DNA from: Streptomyces sp. WM6386
GTDB taxonomy: Bacteria > Actinomycetota > Actinomycetes > Streptomycetales > Streptomycetaceae
Length of the DNA stretch: 64,000 bases
Assembly: GCF_000972385.1 (NCBI RefSeq)
Contig: NZ_JXTE01000001.1
Location: 124,001-188,000, forward strand
Reading direction: 5' to 3'
Positions 55,581 through 64,000 of this stretch are shown piece by piece (the first letter of the stretch is position 1; each line of letters opens with the position of its first letter). A model generated the notes under the pieces. That model was not told the DNA's origin and searched no databases. It worked only from the letters and a program-made list of their open reading frames with translations. Made by a program: the position numbers and the translations under genes.

Positions 55581-55634
55581 CGCGCCCTTTCAGGGGCGCG
55601 GGGAACTGCGCGATCAGCCGCAGCCGGCCCGCAG
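55581..55634. repeat. Streptomyces dispersed repeat inside the pca operon (copy 3)
   Basis: GCGCCC-TTTCA-GGGGCGC forms a hairpin and is followed by GGGGAACTGCGCGATCAGCC, the same family as the elements at 15389-15440 and 50785-50856. It lies in the only sizeable gap of the pca operon, between pcaF and pcaH. Confidence 0.65.
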
Positions 55635-55647
55635 TCGCGATCGATGC

Positions 55648-56850
55648 CTAGCGTTCCAGGACGAGTGCGAGTCCTTGCCCGACGCCGATGCACAACGTAG
55701 CGACACCAACTCCACTGCCCTTGCGAGCAAGTTGGTGGGCGACCGTACCGGCAAGGCGGGCACCGGAAGCGCCCAGCGGATGCCCGAGCGCAATCGCCCC
55801 GCCCTGCGGATTGAGAATCGCCGGGTCGAACTCGGGCCATTCGGCGACACATCCGAGCACCTGCGCGGCGAAGGCCTCGTTGAGCTCCAGGACCGACAGA
55901 TCGTCAAACCCCTTGCCCGCCTTGGCCAGTGCACGCGTAACCGCCTCTACGGGGGCGAGCCCGAAGTAGTCCGGGTCGAGGGCGTTCACACCGGTCGCGG
56001 AGATCCGGGCGAGCGGCTCCCGCCCCGTGGCCCGCAGGCCCTCCTCGTCCACCAGCAGCAGCGCCGCCGCACCGTCGTTCAAGGGGGAAGCGTTCCCCGC
56101 GGTGACGGTGCCGCCGTCCTTACGGAACGACGGCTTCAGCTTCGCCATCGCGGCCAGAGAGGCATCGGCCCGTACGCATTCGTCGACGCCAAAGACCACC
56201 GGGTCGCCCTTGCGCTGCGGGATCGACACGGGCGCGAGCTCGGCGTCGAAGAGCCCGGCCTCCTGCGCCCTGGCCGCCTTCTGGTGCGAGGCCAGCGCGA
56301 ACTCGTCCTGCTGCTCACGCGTGATCTTGTGCTTGTCGGCGATGAGTTCGGCCGACTCACCCAGCGGGACGGTCCACTGCGGGTCCATCCTCGGGTTGAC
56401 CATGCGCCAGCCGAGCGTGGTCGAGTACAGCTCGGTGTGCCCGGCGGGGAAGGCCCGGTCGTTCTTGGGCAGCACGTACGGCGCCCGGGTCATCGACTCC
56501 ACGCCACCCGCCACGGCGATGGAGGCGTCGCCGACCGCGATGGCGCGGGCGGCCTGGATGACCGCCTCCAGGCCGGACGCGCACAGGCGGTTGACGGTGA
56601 CGCCGGGGACCGAGGTCGGCAGGCCCGCGAGCAGGGCGCCCATGCGGGCGACGTTGCGGTTCTCCTCGCCGGCGCCGTTGGCGTTGCCGAAGTAGACGTC
56701 CTCGACGCGGGAGGGGTCCAGGTCGGGCGTACGGGCGAGGAGTTCGCGGATGGCGTGGGCGGCCAGGTCGTCCGGGCGCACCGAGGACAGGCCGCCGTTG
56801 TAGCGGCCGATCGGGGTGCGGACCGCGTCGACGAGGTAGACGGGCTTCAC
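55648..56850 (-). CDS. pcaF: Beta-ketoadipyl-CoA thiolase
   Basis: A 400-aa thiolase that cleaves beta-ketoadipyl-CoA into succinyl-CoA and acetyl-CoA. The acyl-accepting cysteine is in [11 protein letters not shown]; the base histidine in [16 protein letters not shown] and the second cysteine in CIGVGQG complete the active site. GTG start overlaps the pcaJ stop, with GGAGG seven bases upstream. Confidence 0.95.
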   Translation of the reverse strand: MKPVYLVDAVRTPIGRYNGGLSSVRPDDLAAHAIRELLARTPDLDPSRVEDVYFGNANGAGEENRNVARMGALLAGLPTSVPGVTVNRLCASGLEAVIQAARAIAVGDASIAVAGGVESMTRAPYVLPKNDRAFPAGHTELYSTTLGWRMVNPRMDPQWTVPLGESAELIADKHKITREQQDEFALASHQKAARAQEAGLFDAELAPVSIPQRKGDPVVFGVDECVRADASLAAMAKLKPSFRKDGGTVTAGNASPLNDGAAALLLVDEEGLRATGREPLARISATGVNALDPDYFGLAPVEAVTRALAKAGKGFDDLSVLELNEAFAAQVLGCVAEWPEFDPAILNPQGGAIALGHPLGASGARLAGTVAHQLARKGSGVGVATLCIGVGQGLALVLER

Positions 56851-57491
56851 AGCAGTTCCTCCGCGACGGTCAGCTTGGCGTCGGTCTTGGCGATGATCTC
56901 GTCGACCAGGACTCCGGGGGCGGCCTCGTTCAGCACGAGTCCTTCCGGCGTCACGTCGATCACGCCCAGGTCGGTGATGATCCGGTCCACGCACCCCTTG
57001 CCGGTCAACGGCAGCGCGCACTCCTCGAGGATCTTCGCGGAGCCGTCCTTGGCGGTGTGGGTCATGACCACGATGACGGTACGGGCGCCGTGGACGAGGT
57101 CCATCGCGCCGCCGATCCCGGTGATCAGCTTGCCGGGGATGGCCCAGTTGGCGAGGTCGCCCTTGGCGGAGACCTGCATGGCGCCCAGCACGGCGACGTC
57201 GATGTGGCCGCCGCGGATCATCGAGAAGGACAGCGCCGAGTCGAAGAAGGAGGCACCGGGCAGGACCGTGACGGTCTCCTTGCCGGCGTTGATCAGGTCC
57301 GGGTCGACCTGGTCCTCGGTGGGGTAGGGGCCGGTGCCCAGGATGCCGTTCTCGGACTCCAGGATCACCTCGACACCGGACGGGAGGTAGTTGGGGATCA
57401 GCGTGGGCAGGCCGATGCCGAGGTTGACGTACTGCCCGTCCTGCAGCTCGCGCGCCGCGCGCGCGGCCATCTGCTCGCGTGTCCAGGCCAT
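56847..57491 (-). CDS. pcaJ: 3-oxoadipate CoA-transferase subunit B
   Basis: A 214-aa CoA-transferase beta chain carrying the catalytic glutamate in ESENGILG (about residue 46). It pairs with PcaI to transfer CoA from succinyl-CoA to beta-ketoadipate. Its ATG shares one base with the pcaI stop (TGATG). Confidence 0.95.
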   Translation of the reverse strand: MAWTREQMAARAARELQDGQYVNLGIGLPTLIPNYLPSGVEVILESENGILGTGPYPTEDQVDPDLINAGKETVTVLPGASFFDSALSFSMIRGGHIDVAVLGAMQVSAKGDLANWAIPGKLITGIGGAMDLVHGARTVIVVMTHTAKDGSAKILEECALPLTGKGCVDRIITDLGVIDVTPEGLVLNEAAPGVLVDEIIAKTDAKLTVAEELL

Positions 57492-58246
57492 CAGCTGCTC
57501 ACCGTCCGCTGCTCGATCCGCTTGTCGGCGGCCTGCTCCGGAGTCAGTGCCACCACCCGCTGTACGAAGATCCCCGGCAGATGCACCGCGTCCGGTTCGA
57601 TCTCGCCCGGCTCGACGAGCTCCTCGACCTCGGCGATCGTCACCCGGCCGGCCATCGCCGCGAGGGGGTTGAAGTTGCGCGTGGACCTGTTGAAGACGAG
57701 GTTCCCGTGCCGGTCGCCCCTGGCTGCCCGCACCAGCGCGAAGTCCGTGCGGATCCCGCGCTCCAGCACGTACTCGGTGCCGTCGAACTCCCGCACCTCC
57801 TTGGGCGGCGAGGCGAGCGCGACGCCGCCCTCACCGTCGTAGCGCCACGGCAGTCCGCCCTCGGCGACCTGGGTGCCCACCCCGGCCGGGGTGAAGAAGG
57901 CCGGGATGCCCGCGCCACCGGCGCGCAGCCGCTCGGCGAGCGTGCCCTGCGGGATCATCTCGACCTCGAGCTCGCCGGACAGGTACTGCCGCGCGAACTC
58001 CTTGTTGGCCCCGATGTAGGAGCCGGTCACCCGCGCGATGCGGCCCGCGGCGAGCAGGACCGCGAGCCCGGACTCCATGGCGCCGCAGTTGTTGGAGACC
58101 ACGCCGAGGCCGCTGACCTCACGCTCGTACAGGGCCTGGATCAGCACGTTCGGCACACCGCTGAGTCCGAAGCCGCCGACGGCGAGTGTCGCGCCGTCCG
58201 GCACATCGGCCACCGCCTCGGCGGCGGTGGCGACCACCTTGTCCAT
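57491..58246 (-). CDS. pcaI: 3-oxoadipate CoA-transferase subunit A
   Basis: A 251-aa CoA-transferase alpha chain with the glycine-rich [10 protein letters not shown] near residue 24. It is first in the seven-gene operon pcaIJFHGBL and diverges from pcaV across a 194-base region with candidate MarR sites. Confidence 0.95.
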   Translation of the reverse strand: MDKVVATAAEAVADVPDGATLAVGGFGLSGVPNVLIQALYEREVSGLGVVSNNCGAMESGLAVLLAAGRIARVTGSYIGANKEFARQYLSGELEVEMIPQGTLAERLRAGGAGIPAFFTPAGVGTQVAEGGLPWRYDGEGGVALASPPKEVREFDGTEYVLERGIRTDFALVRAARGDRHGNLVFNRSTRNFNPLAAMAGRVTIAEVEELVEPGEIEPDAVHLPGIFVQRVVALTPEQAADKRIEQRTVSS

Positions 58247-58440
58247 GCGTGAAGCTCCATCCCACTGATTAATCAGGGCACTGAGTATTTCCGTGAAGTT
58301 TCCTTCACGCTGTCACTGGACGGGTGAGACGTCAAGACCCGGGAGAACTGTGAGGTCACACGGGTGGGCGACCTTGCAGACAGTCTGCGCCTGGCCCGGT
58401 ATCGTTCAGTGCACTTACGAATTCGACCTCGGGAGCGCAC
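58247..58440. promoter_or_regulatory. pcaI-pcaV divergent promoter with candidate PcaV sites
   Basis: CTGATTAATCAG (58265-58276) is a perfect palindrome 19 bases from the pcaI start. Its flank contains TCAGTGC (complement of 58278-58284), and TCAGTGC recurs at 58406-58412 close to pcaV; the 16-base stretches that follow agree at about 12 positions. GTGAAG-TTTC-CTTCAC (58293-58308) is a further inverted repeat. In S. coelicolor PcaV binds this intergenic region, so these are good site candidates. Confidence 0.6.
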
Positions 58441-58905
58441 ATGGCCGCGGTGGATCTCACCACCCACCCCGGGCACCTGGCCCGGCGGCTCCAGCAGGCG
58501 CACTACCTGCTCTGGAACACGATGGTCTCGGAGGAGATCACCTCGCCGCAGTTCGCGGTCCTCAACGCGCTCGTCGCCGAGCCGGGCCTCGACCAGCGCA
58601 CGGTGGGGGAGCGGGTGGGTCTGGACCGGTCCACCATCGCCGAGGTGATCAGCCGTCTCGGCCGCCGCGGGCTGGTCGACAAGGTGCGCGACCCGCAGGA
58701 CGGCCGGCGGTTCCTGCTGCGCCTCACCGACGACGGGCTGCGCACCCACCGCAAGCTCACCGTGCGCACCGCCCGGATGAACCAGGTCTTCCTGGCCCCG
58801 CTCTCCGCCGAGGAGCAGTCCGTCTTCTTCGACCTGATCCAGCGGGTCTCGGACGCGGCCGAGGGGCTCCGCAACCCCGCGGAACCCCTCGTCGCCCAGC
58901 GCTAG
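58441..58905 (+). CDS. pcaV: MarR-family repressor PcaV
   Basis: A 154-aa MarR regulator with a winged helix covering RTVGERVGLDRSTIAEVISRL and DPQDGRRFLLRLT. R15, reported as the protocatechuate-sensing residue of S. coelicolor PcaV (from memory), is present in the HLARRLQQAH stretch. GGGAG precedes the ATG. It should repress pcaIJFHGBL until protocatechuate binds. Its stop overlaps the convergent DUF3048 gene by four bases. Confidence 0.94.
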   Translation: MAAVDLTTHPGHLARRLQQAHYLLWNTMVSEEITSPQFAVLNALVAEPGLDQRTVGERVGLDRSTIAEVISRLGRRGLVDKVRDPQDGRRFLLRLTDDGLRTHRKLTVRTARMNQVFLAPLSAEEQSVFFDLIQRVSDAAEGLRNPAEPLVAQR

Positions 58906-59924
58906 GCCTTGGCGAAGAGCACCCAGACCTGCCCCTGGGCGAAGTTCACCGGCTCGCCGCCACTCGTCGTGAACGTCGTACCGTCCCTCGCCTTCTCGCG
59001 CTTCCAGTCGACGGTGTACGCCTTCCCGTCCCGCAGCACCTTCGCCTTCCCGGAGCCCACCGTCTCGGTGTACGGCGTGTTGTTGCCGAGGAAGTCGTGG
59101 AAGTCGGACTTGCGGATCTTCACGTACTGCACGACGACCGTCGCCGGGGCGAGCCGCTTGCCGGCGGTCGTGACGGTCGGCGTGCCGTCCATCGAGACCA
59201 GATAGCGGTCCCGGCTGGAGGACCAGGTGAACCGGAAGGTGGCCGCCGGGTAGCGCACGGTCTCCGAGGTGTCCTTCGTCCCGCCGGACGACGGGGCGGC
59301 GCCGTAGGTGAAGCCGGTCGTCAGGGCGTCCGCGCCCGGAACCGAGGGCATCAGGCGGTCCGGGCGCAGATAGAGGTTGTGCGGGGAGGGCTTGTCGGTG
59401 CCCCGGTAGTAGGCGCCTGACGTCTTGTCGGGTGTCTGCGGGTTCAGCGGCGCCTTGTCGATCAGCGGCATCAGCTTGCCCTGGGCACCGGAGAAGGCGA
59501 GCGTCGGGTGGTCGAACTGGCGCAGCAGCTCCAGATCGGACTCCCGGGCGCTGCGCACCGGCCCGACGACCTTGGGAAGCCTGGTCGCGTACACCGCCAT
59601 CAGCCGGCTCAGTCCGCCCTCGACCTGCTCGGCGTAGATGATGTCCGCGGAGTCGGTGCCCGTGTGCGGGCGGGCCGCCCGTGCGTTGTCGATCTTCACG
59701 GCGAGCGCCGACTCACCGGTCAGCCCGCTCTGTGAGGGCTCCTGGCTCGGTTCCTGGTCCTGGTCCTGGGTCTGGTCCGTGCCTCGTCCGTCGTCGGCCG
59801 GGCCGGGCTGCTCGGTGCCTGTGCAGCCCGCCGCCAGGGAAATTGTCAGTGCGGCGGTCAGGAGCGCCGCCGTAGTCATGGCGCGTCTCTTGCGCGCCCT
59901 TCGTCCCATGCCCACCGTCGCCAC
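58902..59924 (-). CDS. DUF3048-domain lipoprotein
   Basis: A 340-aa lipoprotein with signal peptide and lipobox LAAGC (about residue 34), an acidic Asp/Gln/Glu-rich linker, then an N-terminal (LAVKIDNARAARPHTG) and C-terminal DUF3048 domain. GTG 59924 is the longest start; ATG 59909 is equally plausible. Members occur at the cell surface of Gram-positive bacteria, but I know of no firm function. Confidence 0.88.
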   Translation of the reverse strand: MATVGMGRRARKRRAMTTAALLTAALTISLAAGCTGTEQPGPADDGRGTDQTQDQDQEPSQEPSQSGLTGESALAVKIDNARAARPHTGTDSADIIYAEQVEGGLSRLMAVYATRLPKVVGPVRSARESDLELLRQFDHPTLAFSGAQGKLMPLIDKAPLNPQTPDKTSGAYYRGTDKPSPHNLYLRPDRLMPSVPGADALTTGFTYGAAPSSGGTKDTSETVRYPAATFRFTWSSSRDRYLVSMDGTPTVTTAGKRLAPATVVVQYVKIRKSDFHDFLGNNTPYTETVGSGKAKVLRDGKAYTVDWKREKARDGTTFTTSGGEPVNFAQGQVWVLFAKA

Positions 59925-60052
59925 CCAAGTCTCGTTTCACTGATTGTGCGCTTATGTGTTCATTGGTGGCCATACCCGGTGGGATTTGATCGGCCGAGGT
60001 GAATACCTCTGAGGAGCGCGTTGCTACGCCGAGCGGCCCACAGCGCGGTTCG

Positions 60053-60086
60053 GCGCAGGCGCCCCGGGTACCCGGGGCGCCTGCGC
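60053..60086. promoter_or_regulatory. 34-bp perfect palindrome before the alcohol dehydrogenase
   Basis: Two 17-base arms meet with no spacer at GGGT-ACCC, 22 bases before the dehydrogenase start. The RNA would fold into a long GC-rich hairpin just ahead of the ribosome site AAGGGAG. It may be an operator, an attenuator or a terminator for upstream transcription. Confidence 0.55.
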
Positions 60087-60108
60087 AGGGGCCGAAGGGA
60101 GTGGCGTG

Positions 60109-61299
60109 ATGAAGGCAGTGACCTGGCAGGGCAAGCGGGACGTGCGGGTGGAGGACGTGCCCGATCCGGGGATCCAGGAACCCACGGACGCGGTCATCCG
60201 CATCACCTCCACCGGGCTGTGCGGCTCCGACCTGCATCTGTACGAGGTGCTCACCCCGTTCATGACGCCGGGCGACATCCTCGGACACGAACCGATGGGC
60301 ATCGTCGAGGAGGTCGGCGCGGCGGTACCGGACCTGAAGGCGGGCGACCGGGTCGTGGTGCCGTTCCAGATCGCCTGCGGCAACTGCTGGATGTGCCTCA
60401 ACTCGCTGCCGACCCAGTGCGAGACCACACAGGTCACCAGCGAGGGCATGGGCGCGGCCCTGTTCGGCTACACCCGGCTCTACGGCGCGGTCCCGGGCGC
60501 CCAGGCCGAGTACCTGCGCGTCCCGCAGGCCCAGTACGGCCCCATCAAGGTGCCCGAGGGTCCGTCGGACGACCGCTTCGTCTACCTCTCCGACGTGCTG
60601 CCCACCGCCTGGCAGGCCGTCGCCTACGCGGACGTCCCCGAGGGCGGCAGCGTCGCCGTGCTCGGCCTCGGACCCATCGGCGACATGGCCTGCCGAGTGG
60701 CACAGGTGCGGGGCGCCGGGCAGGTGTTCGGGGTGGACCTGGTGAGCGAGCGACTGCGCCGGGCACGCGCGCGTGGTGTGCAGACGTACGACCTGAGGAG
60801 CTTCGACAGCGAGAAGGAGCTCGTCCAGGCCATCCGCGACGAGACCGACGGCCGGGGCCCCGACGCGGTGATCGACGCGGTGGGCACCGAGGCCCACGGC
60901 AGTGCGGTCGCCCGGCTGGCCCAGCAGGCCTCCGCCCTGCTGCCGCGCCGGATCAGCGGACCGTTCGCGGAACGGTTCAGCGTCGACCGGCTCGCCGCCC
61001 TGCACACGGCCATCGAGCTGGTGTGCCGCGGCGGCACGATCTCGCTGTCCGGCGTCTACGGCGGCATGGCCGACCCGCTGCCCATGCTCACCATGTTCGA
61101 CAAGCAGCTCCAGATCCGGATGGGCCAGGCCAACGTGAGGCGCTGGAGCGACGAGATCATCCCGTACCTGACCGACGAGGACCCGCTCGGCGTCGACGAC
61201 TTCGCGACCCACCATGTGCCGCTGTCGGACGCCCCGCACGCGTACGAGATGTTCCAGAAGAAGCAGGACGGCGCGGTGAAGGTGCTGATGCGGCCCTAG
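60109..61299 (+). CDS. Zinc-dependent alcohol dehydrogenase (formaldehyde-dehydrogenase-like)
   Basis: A 396-aa medium-chain dehydrogenase. The catalytic zinc site begins TGLCGSDLHLYE, the structural zinc has four cysteines in CGNCWMCLNSLPTQC, and the NAD motif is VLGLGPIGDMACRVAQ. The long insert after the structural zinc resembles glutathione-independent formaldehyde dehydrogenases. This is interesting because VanA releases formaldehyde, but the gene is 19 kb away and the link is only a suggestion. ATG 60109 follows an in-frame GTG at 60106. Confidence 0.9.
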   Translation: MKAVTWQGKRDVRVEDVPDPGIQEPTDAVIRITSTGLCGSDLHLYEVLTPFMTPGDILGHEPMGIVEEVGAAVPDLKAGDRVVVPFQIACGNCWMCLNSLPTQCETTQVTSEGMGAALFGYTRLYGAVPGAQAEYLRVPQAQYGPIKVPEGPSDDRFVYLSDVLPTAWQAVAYADVPEGGSVAVLGLGPIGDMACRVAQVRGAGQVFGVDLVSERLRRARARGVQTYDLRSFDSEKELVQAIRDETDGRGPDAVIDAVGTEAHGSAVARLAQQASALLPRRISGPFAERFSVDRLAALHTAIELVCRGGTISLSGVYGGMADPLPMLTMFDKQLQIRMGQANVRRWSDEIIPYLTDEDPLGVDDFATHHVPLSDAPHAYEMFQKKQDGAVKVLMRP

Positions 61300-61326
61300 G
61301 GCCCTTCTGACGGATCATCGCGGCGG

Positions 61327-62388
61327 TCAGCCCAGGATCTCGTTCAGGTCGTACCTGACGGGCTCCTCCAGCTGCGCGTAGGTGCAGCTCTCCGGCTCCC
61401 GGTCCGGGCGCCAGCGGCGAAAGCGGGCCGTGTGGCGGAACCGTACGCCGTTCTCCATGTGGTCGTACGCCACCTCGGCCACCCGCTCCGGCCGGATCGC
61501 CACCCACGACAGGTCCTTCTTGCCCGACCAGCGGCTCGGCGCCCCGGGCAGCCGGGCGCTCTCGTGGGCCGCCTCCTGCGACCAGGCCGCCCAGGGATGT
61601 CCGCCGGCGTCCTCCATGCGCAGCGGCTCCAGCTCCGCCACCAGCTCGGCGCGCCGCTTCATCGGGAAGGCGGCCGACACGCCCACGTGCTGGAGGGTGC
61701 CTTCGTCGTCGTGGAGGCCGAGCAGGAGCGAGCCGACGACCGGGCCGCTCTTGTGGAAGCGGTAGCCGGCGACGACGACGTCCGCCGTGCGCTCGTGCTT
61801 GATCTTGAACATGGCACGTTCGTCCGGGCGGTAGCGCAGGGTGAGCGGCTTGGCGATCACCCCGTCGAGCCCCGCCCCCTCGTACTGCTCGAACCACCGC
61901 TGAGCCACCTCGATGTCCGTGGTCGCCGGGGCCACGTGCACGGGGGCGATCACCCCGGACAATGCCCTGGTCAGCAGCTTTCTGCGGTCGTTCTGCGGGA
62001 CGTCCAGGAGTGACTCGTCCTGGAGGGCCAGCAGGTCGAAGGCGACGAAGGACGCCGGTGTCCGCTCGGCGAGCGTACGGACCCGGGAGGCCGCCGGGTG
62101 GATGCGCTCGGTGAGCGCGTCGAAGTCCAGACGGCCGTCCCGCGCGATCACGATCTCCCCGTCCAGCACACAGCGCTCGGGGACCCTGTCCTGGAGAGCG
62201 GCCACGAGCTCGGGGAAGTACCTGGTCAGCGACTTTCCGGTACGGCTGCCCAGCTCGACCTCGGCCCCGTCGCGGAACACGATCGCCCGGAACCCGTCCC
62301 ACTTCGCCTCGTACTGCATGTCCGGCGGGATCCTGGCCACCGACTTGGCGAGCATCGGCTTCACGGGCGGCATCACCGGCAGATCCAT
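61327..62388 (-). CDS. ligC: ATP-dependent DNA ligase, LigC type
   Basis: A 353-aa ligase. The adenylated lysine is K29 in EAKWDGFRA; motifs LDGEIV and FDLLAL, and GVIAKP and FKIKHERTADVVV follow in order, with an OB-fold at the C-terminus. It diverges from the LigD-polymerase gene across 75 bases. Ligase and polymerase as separate genes are the actinobacterial LigC/PolD-like pair used in excision repair and end joining. Confidence 0.92.
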   Translation of the reverse strand: MDLPVMPPVKPMLAKSVARIPPDMQYEAKWDGFRAIVFRDGAEVELGSRTGKSLTRYFPELVAALQDRVPERCVLDGEIVIARDGRLDFDALTERIHPAASRVRTLAERTPASFVAFDLLALQDESLLDVPQNDRRKLLTRALSGVIAPVHVAPATTDIEVAQRWFEQYEGAGLDGVIAKPLTLRYRPDERAMFKIKHERTADVVVAGYRFHKSGPVVGSLLLGLHDDEGTLQHVGVSAAFPMKRRAELVAELEPLRMEDAGGHPWAAWSQEAAHESARLPGAPSRWSGKKDLSWVAIRPERVAEVAYDHMENGVRFRHTARFRRWRPDREPESCTYAQLEEPVRYDLNEILG

Positions 62389-62463
62389 GCTGTCGATTCT
62401 GCGCCCGCGAAGCCTTATATGCCCGGTGTGCGAGGTTTGCGTGGTACGCCTACCGTGGCTCGC

Positions 62464-63480
62464 ATGGGTGACGCGGTGGAACTGGAGGCGGGCGGCCGGA
62501 CCGTCCGGCTGTCCAGTCCGGACAAGATCTTCTTCCCGGAGCGCGGGTTCACCAAGCTCGACCTGGCCCGCTACTACCAGGCGGTCGCCCCCGGCATCCT
62601 GCGCGCCCTGCGCAACCGCCCCACCACCCTGGAGCGCTACCCGGACGGCGTGAGCGGCGAGTCCTTCTTCCAGAAGCGCGCACCGAAGAACATGCCCGAC
62701 TGGATCCCGACCGCCCACATCACCTTCCCCAGCGGCCGCAGCGCCGACGAGATGTGTCCCACCGAGGAGGCCGCCGTCCTGTGGGCCGCCCAGTACGGCA
62801 CGCTCACCTTCCACCCCTGGCCGGTACGGCGCGACGACGTCGACCGACCCGACGAACTCCGCATCGACCTCGACCCGCAGCCCGGCACGGACTACGACGA
62901 CGCCGTGCGCGCGGCGGGTGAACTCCGCGCCGTCCTGGAGGAGTTCGGCGGACTGCGCGGCTGGCCGAAGACGTCCGGCGGACGGGGCCTGCATGTGTTC
63001 GTGCCGATCGAACCCCGCTGGACCTTCACACAGGTCCGCAGGGCCGCGATCGCGGTGGGCCGGGAGATGGAACGGCGGATGCCGGACCAGGTGACGATCA
63101 GGTGGTGGAAGGAGGAGCGCGGCGAGCGCATCTTCATCGACTACAACCAGACCGCCAGAGATCGCACCATCGCGTCCGCCTACTCCGTACGACCCCGCCC
63201 GCACGCCCCGGTCTCCGCACCCCTGCGCTGGGACGAGGTCGGCCAGGCGCGCCCCCGGGACTTCGACCTCGCGACCATGCCCGCGCGCTTCGCCGAACTC
63301 GGCGATGTGCACGCGGACATGGACGATCACGCCTTCTCGCTCGACGCGCTGCTGGAACTGGCACGCCAGGACGAGCACGACCACGGTCTGGGCGACCTGC
63401 CGTACCCGCCCGAGTACCCGAAGATGCCGGGAGAGCCCAAGCGGGTACAGCCGAGCCGGGCCAGACACGACGACACGTGA
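62464..63480 (+). CDS. LigD-type DNA polymerase/primase domain protein
   Basis: A 338-aa archaeo-eukaryotic-primase-family polymerase. The metal-binding aspartates are in RIDLDPQPG, preceded by SPDKIFFPE and YPDGVSGESFFQKRAPK, which bind DNA and the 5'-phosphate. A 75-residue C-terminal extension follows. There is no ribosome site before the ATG, so it may be leaderless. It forms a divergent pair with ligC. Confidence 0.92.
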   Translation: MGDAVELEAGGRTVRLSSPDKIFFPERGFTKLDLARYYQAVAPGILRALRNRPTTLERYPDGVSGESFFQKRAPKNMPDWIPTAHITFPSGRSADEMCPTEEAAVLWAAQYGTLTFHPWPVRRDDVDRPDELRIDLDPQPGTDYDDAVRAAGELRAVLEEFGGLRGWPKTSGGRGLHVFVPIEPRWTFTQVRRAAIAVGREMERRMPDQVTIRWWKEERGERIFIDYNQTARDRTIASAYSVRPRPHAPVSAPLRWDEVGQARPRDFDLATMPARFAELGDVHADMDDHAFSLDALLELARQDEHDHGLGDLPYPPEYPKMPGEPKRVQPSRARHDDT

Positions 63481-63487
63481 CGGTGGA

Positions 63488-64000
63488 TCAGGTGCGGGCG
63501 GCCAGACGCCACAGCGAGGTCGTCTCCCGGCCGCGGGCCGCGTGGAGGGGATCACCGGGGTCCGTCGCGCGGCGGTGACGCGGCCTGGTGTCGATCCTCC
63601 CGCATACCCGCAGACCCGCGCCCTCGATCGCCGACAACAGCTCGCCGCGTGTGCGAAGCCCCAGATGCTCGGCCAGGTCCGACAGGACCAGCCAGCCCTC
63701 GCCGCCCGGTGCGAGATGGCCGGCCAGTCCGTCCAGGAACGCGTGGAGCATGGTGCCGCCCGGGTCGTAGACGCCCTGTTCCAGTGCGGAGGACGGCCGG
63801 GCCGGGAGCCAGGGCGGGTTGCAGACGACGACGTCGGCGCGCCCCTCGGGGAACAGTCCCGGACCCGTCACCCCGACGCGCTCGGCAAGGCCCAGCCGGC
63901 GGACGTTCTCACGGGCGCAGGCCAGGGCGCGCGGGCTGATGTCGGTGGCCGTGACGCGACGGAACCCCCGGCGGGCCAGCACGGCGGCGAGCACTCCCGT
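63488..64000 (-). CDS. SAM-dependent methyltransferase, HemK-like (N-terminus beyond window)
   Basis: The last 170 codons of a class I methyltransferase. The visible part starts in the glycine-rich region and includes ATDISPRALACARENVRRLG and the substrate-binding VVVCNPPWLPA, the NPPW/Y motif of N5-glutamine or nucleic-acid-amine methyltransferases. A real start lies past base 64000; the GTG at 63994 is too far inside the fold. It converges with the LigD-type gene with seven bases between. Confidence 0.82.
   Translation of the reverse strand, partial: TGVLAAVLARRGFRRVTATDISPRALACARENVRRLGLAERVGVTGPGLFPEGRADVVVCNPPWLPARPSSALEQGVYDPGGTMLHAFLDGLAGHLAPGGEGWLVLSDLAEHLGLRTRGELLSAIEGAGLRVCGRIDTRPRHRRATDPGDPLHAARGRETTSLWRLAART

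Overview
The window is very GC-rich (roughly 70% or more). Starts are often GTG or TTG, genes are packed with 1-4 base stop/start overlaps, and the families are typical actinobacterial ones: LAL-type ATPases, an XRE/HExxH pair, PcaV, LigC with LigD-polymerase, and DUF2510. All of this points to a Streptomyces chromosome. The pca gene order I-J-F-H-G-B-L with a divergent MarR gene is, from memory, the order in S. coelicolor. I see no rRNA, tRNA, CRISPR, insertion sequence or phage gene.

Layout. 1-13.4 kb: a glycan-use locus. A leftward operon (pfkB-type kinase, sugar-binding lipoprotein, two permeases, GH2 beta-galactosidase cut by the window edge) diverges from a rightward one (DeoR regulator, GH4, GH38 alpha-mannosidase, GH29 alpha-fucosidase). 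13.6-15.3 kb: a secreted GH18 chitinase with a DasR/chitin-type repeat promoter. 15.4-22.0 kb: housekeeping and orphan genes (ATP-grasp enzyme, metallophosphoesterase overlapping a phosphopantetheinyl transferase, alpha/beta hydrolase, XRE regulator with HExxH partner, stand-alone MmyB-like ligand-binding protein). 22.1-27.7 kb: a 4-hydroxyproline catabolic cluster (three-subunit D-hydroxyproline dehydrogenase, DHDPS-family deaminase, 4-hydroxyproline epimerase, GntR regulator); three promoters in it share a 14-bp motif. 27.8-33.7 kb: a LacI-controlled alpha-glucoside ABC importer with a GH13 glucosidase. 33.8-34.4 kb: the collapsed remnant of a secreted glycosidase.

34.4-40.8 kb: a NitT/TauT-type ABC importer, an IclR regulator and vanillate demethylase (vanA, vanB) with a 56-codon gene wedged between vanA and vanB. 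41.2-48 kb: phospholipase C, a DMT-type membrane protein, a PAP2 phosphatase and a TetR regulator whose promoter carries a five-unit 16-bp repeat array, then a DUF2510 membrane protein and a GNAT acetyltransferase. 48.1-51.6 kb: a LAL-type ATPase/TPR protein that lacks the LuxR helix-turn-helix, and an SDR. 51.7-58.9 kb: the full protocatechuate branch of the beta-ketoadipate pathway with pcaV. 58.9-64 kb: a DUF3048 lipoprotein, a zinc alcohol dehydrogenase, a divergent LigC / LigD-polymerase pair and a truncated methyltransferase.

How it fits together. VanAB makes protocatechuate from vanillate and the pca operon 11 kb away takes protocatechuate to succinyl-CoA and acetyl-CoA, so the window carries most of a lignin-monomer route, probably with its own importer. 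The sugar loci, chitinase and hydroxyproline cluster (hydroxyproline is abundant in plant cell-wall proteins and collagen) suit a soil saprophyte. All calls come from reading the sequence and from family knowledge; no database search was made.
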